Source: Bacilli bacterium (GTDB lineage Bacteria; Bacillota_I; Bacilli_A; RFN20; CAG-288). Taken from it: 5,406 nt of DNA. The stretch spans positions 1-5,406 of the forward strand of contig JALFLX010000052.1 in NCBI GenBank assembly GCA_022774485.1, in the 5' to 3' direction. The notes beneath the pieces were generated by a model that was given only the letters and a program-made list of their open reading frames with translations, was not told where the DNA came from and did not search any database. Made by a program: the position numbers and the translations under genes. Each line of letters opens with the position of its first letter. Positions within the stretch are counted from its first letter, which is position 1. Shown here one piece after another: positions 5,212 through 5,406 of this stretch.

Positions 5212-5238
5212 AGAAAAAGGGCCGATTTTCATCGGACC
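5211..5238 (-). terminator. intrinsic terminator of the tRNA array
   Basis: On the minus strand GGTCCGAT (5231-5238), loop GAAA (5227-5230) and ATCGGCCC (5219-5226) pair with one mismatch. TTTTTCTT (5211-5218) follows. It lies 14 bp beyond the last tRNA of the array. Confidence 0.82.
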
Positions 5239-5252
5239 TTACATTTCTCAAT

Positions 5253-5329
5253 TGGTGGATCAAGCAGGGCTCGGACCTGCAACCACTCGGTTATGGGCCG
5301 AGGGCTCTAACCAATTGAGCTATTGATCC
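5253..5329 (-). tRNA. tRNA with CAT anticodon, probably tRNA-Ile2 (lysidine-modified)
   Basis: 77 bases with acceptor stem GGATCAA/TTGATCC, discriminator A and encoded CCA (5253-5255). The anticodon stem-loop is CTCGG-CCCATAA-CCGAG. The CATAACC context and the GGA...TCC acceptor resemble bacterial Ile2 tRNAs, in which TilS converts C34 to lysidine so that AUA is read. A perfectly paired acceptor start argues against an initiator tRNA, and an elongator tRNA-Met follows upstream. The T loop reads TCCGAGC instead of TTCGAGC, so position 55, normally the pseudouridine made by TruB, is C. Confidence 0.85.
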
Positions 5330-5335
5330 CAATCA

Positions 5336-5406
5336 TGGTGGCTGCGGGGAGGGTCGAACTCTCGACATATCGGGTATGAACCGACCGCTCTACCAACTGA
5401 GCTACG
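5336..5406 (-). tRNA. tRNA-Met (CAT, elongator), partial: about 5 bases of the 5' end missing
   Basis: Encoded CCA (5336-5338), discriminator A and 3' acceptor strand CGCAGCC. T loop TTCGACC, anticodon loop TTCATAC with CAT, and D arm GCTCAGTTGGTAGAGC. The window ends inside the 5' acceptor strand. The context CGGTTCATACCCG is typical of elongator tRNA-Met. The T stem GAGAG/CTCCC has one A-C mismatch. It is separated from the next tRNA by 6 bp, so this is part of a tRNA array. Confidence 0.92.

Overview
The window looks like a chromosomal piece of a low-GC Gram-positive bacterium (Bacillota). Erysipelotrichia or a mollicute-related clade would fit, but the sequence does not settle this. The support is strong AGGAGG-type ribosome sites, SigA-like promoters with 17-bp spacers, CCA-encoding tRNA genes, an ECF-type vitamin transporter S component, a Bacillus/Thermotoga-type ferredoxin, and normal use of TGA as stop.

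Layout: (1) 1-300, + strand: the last 99 codons of an M18 aminopeptidase. (2) About 301-2740: a visibly more AT-rich island. On the minus strand it carries an AAA ATPase of the AAA_14/DUF4143 class and, 3 bp after it, a small four-helix membrane protein of unknown function. Upstream lies a broken second copy of the junction between these two genes (189 bp, about 95% identical). The ATPase promoter sits between two copies of a 20-bp direct repeat, and TTTGATACA-type repeats lie near both island edges. (3) 2752-2828, minus: tRNA-Ile(GAT) with its own near-consensus promoter and a terminator-like hairpin. (4) 3008-3193, +: a single-cluster 4Fe-4S ferredoxin gene with promoter and a UUCG-loop terminator. 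(5) 3270-5163, minus: an RsuA/RluB-type pseudouridine synthase overlapping a RibU-like ECF S component that has an unusual cytoplasmic C-terminal extension. (6) 5253-5406, minus: the end of a tRNA array, with a CAT-anticodon tRNA (probably Ile2) and an elongator tRNA-Met cut by the window edge.

The flanking genes are ordinary housekeeping genes: peptide degradation, translation, electron transfer and vitamin uptake. The ATPase plus membrane-protein pair is the accessory part. Its tight spacing, its duplicated remnant, its own promoter with repeated elements and its composition suggest a horizontally acquired two-gene unit. No function can be assigned from sequence alone.
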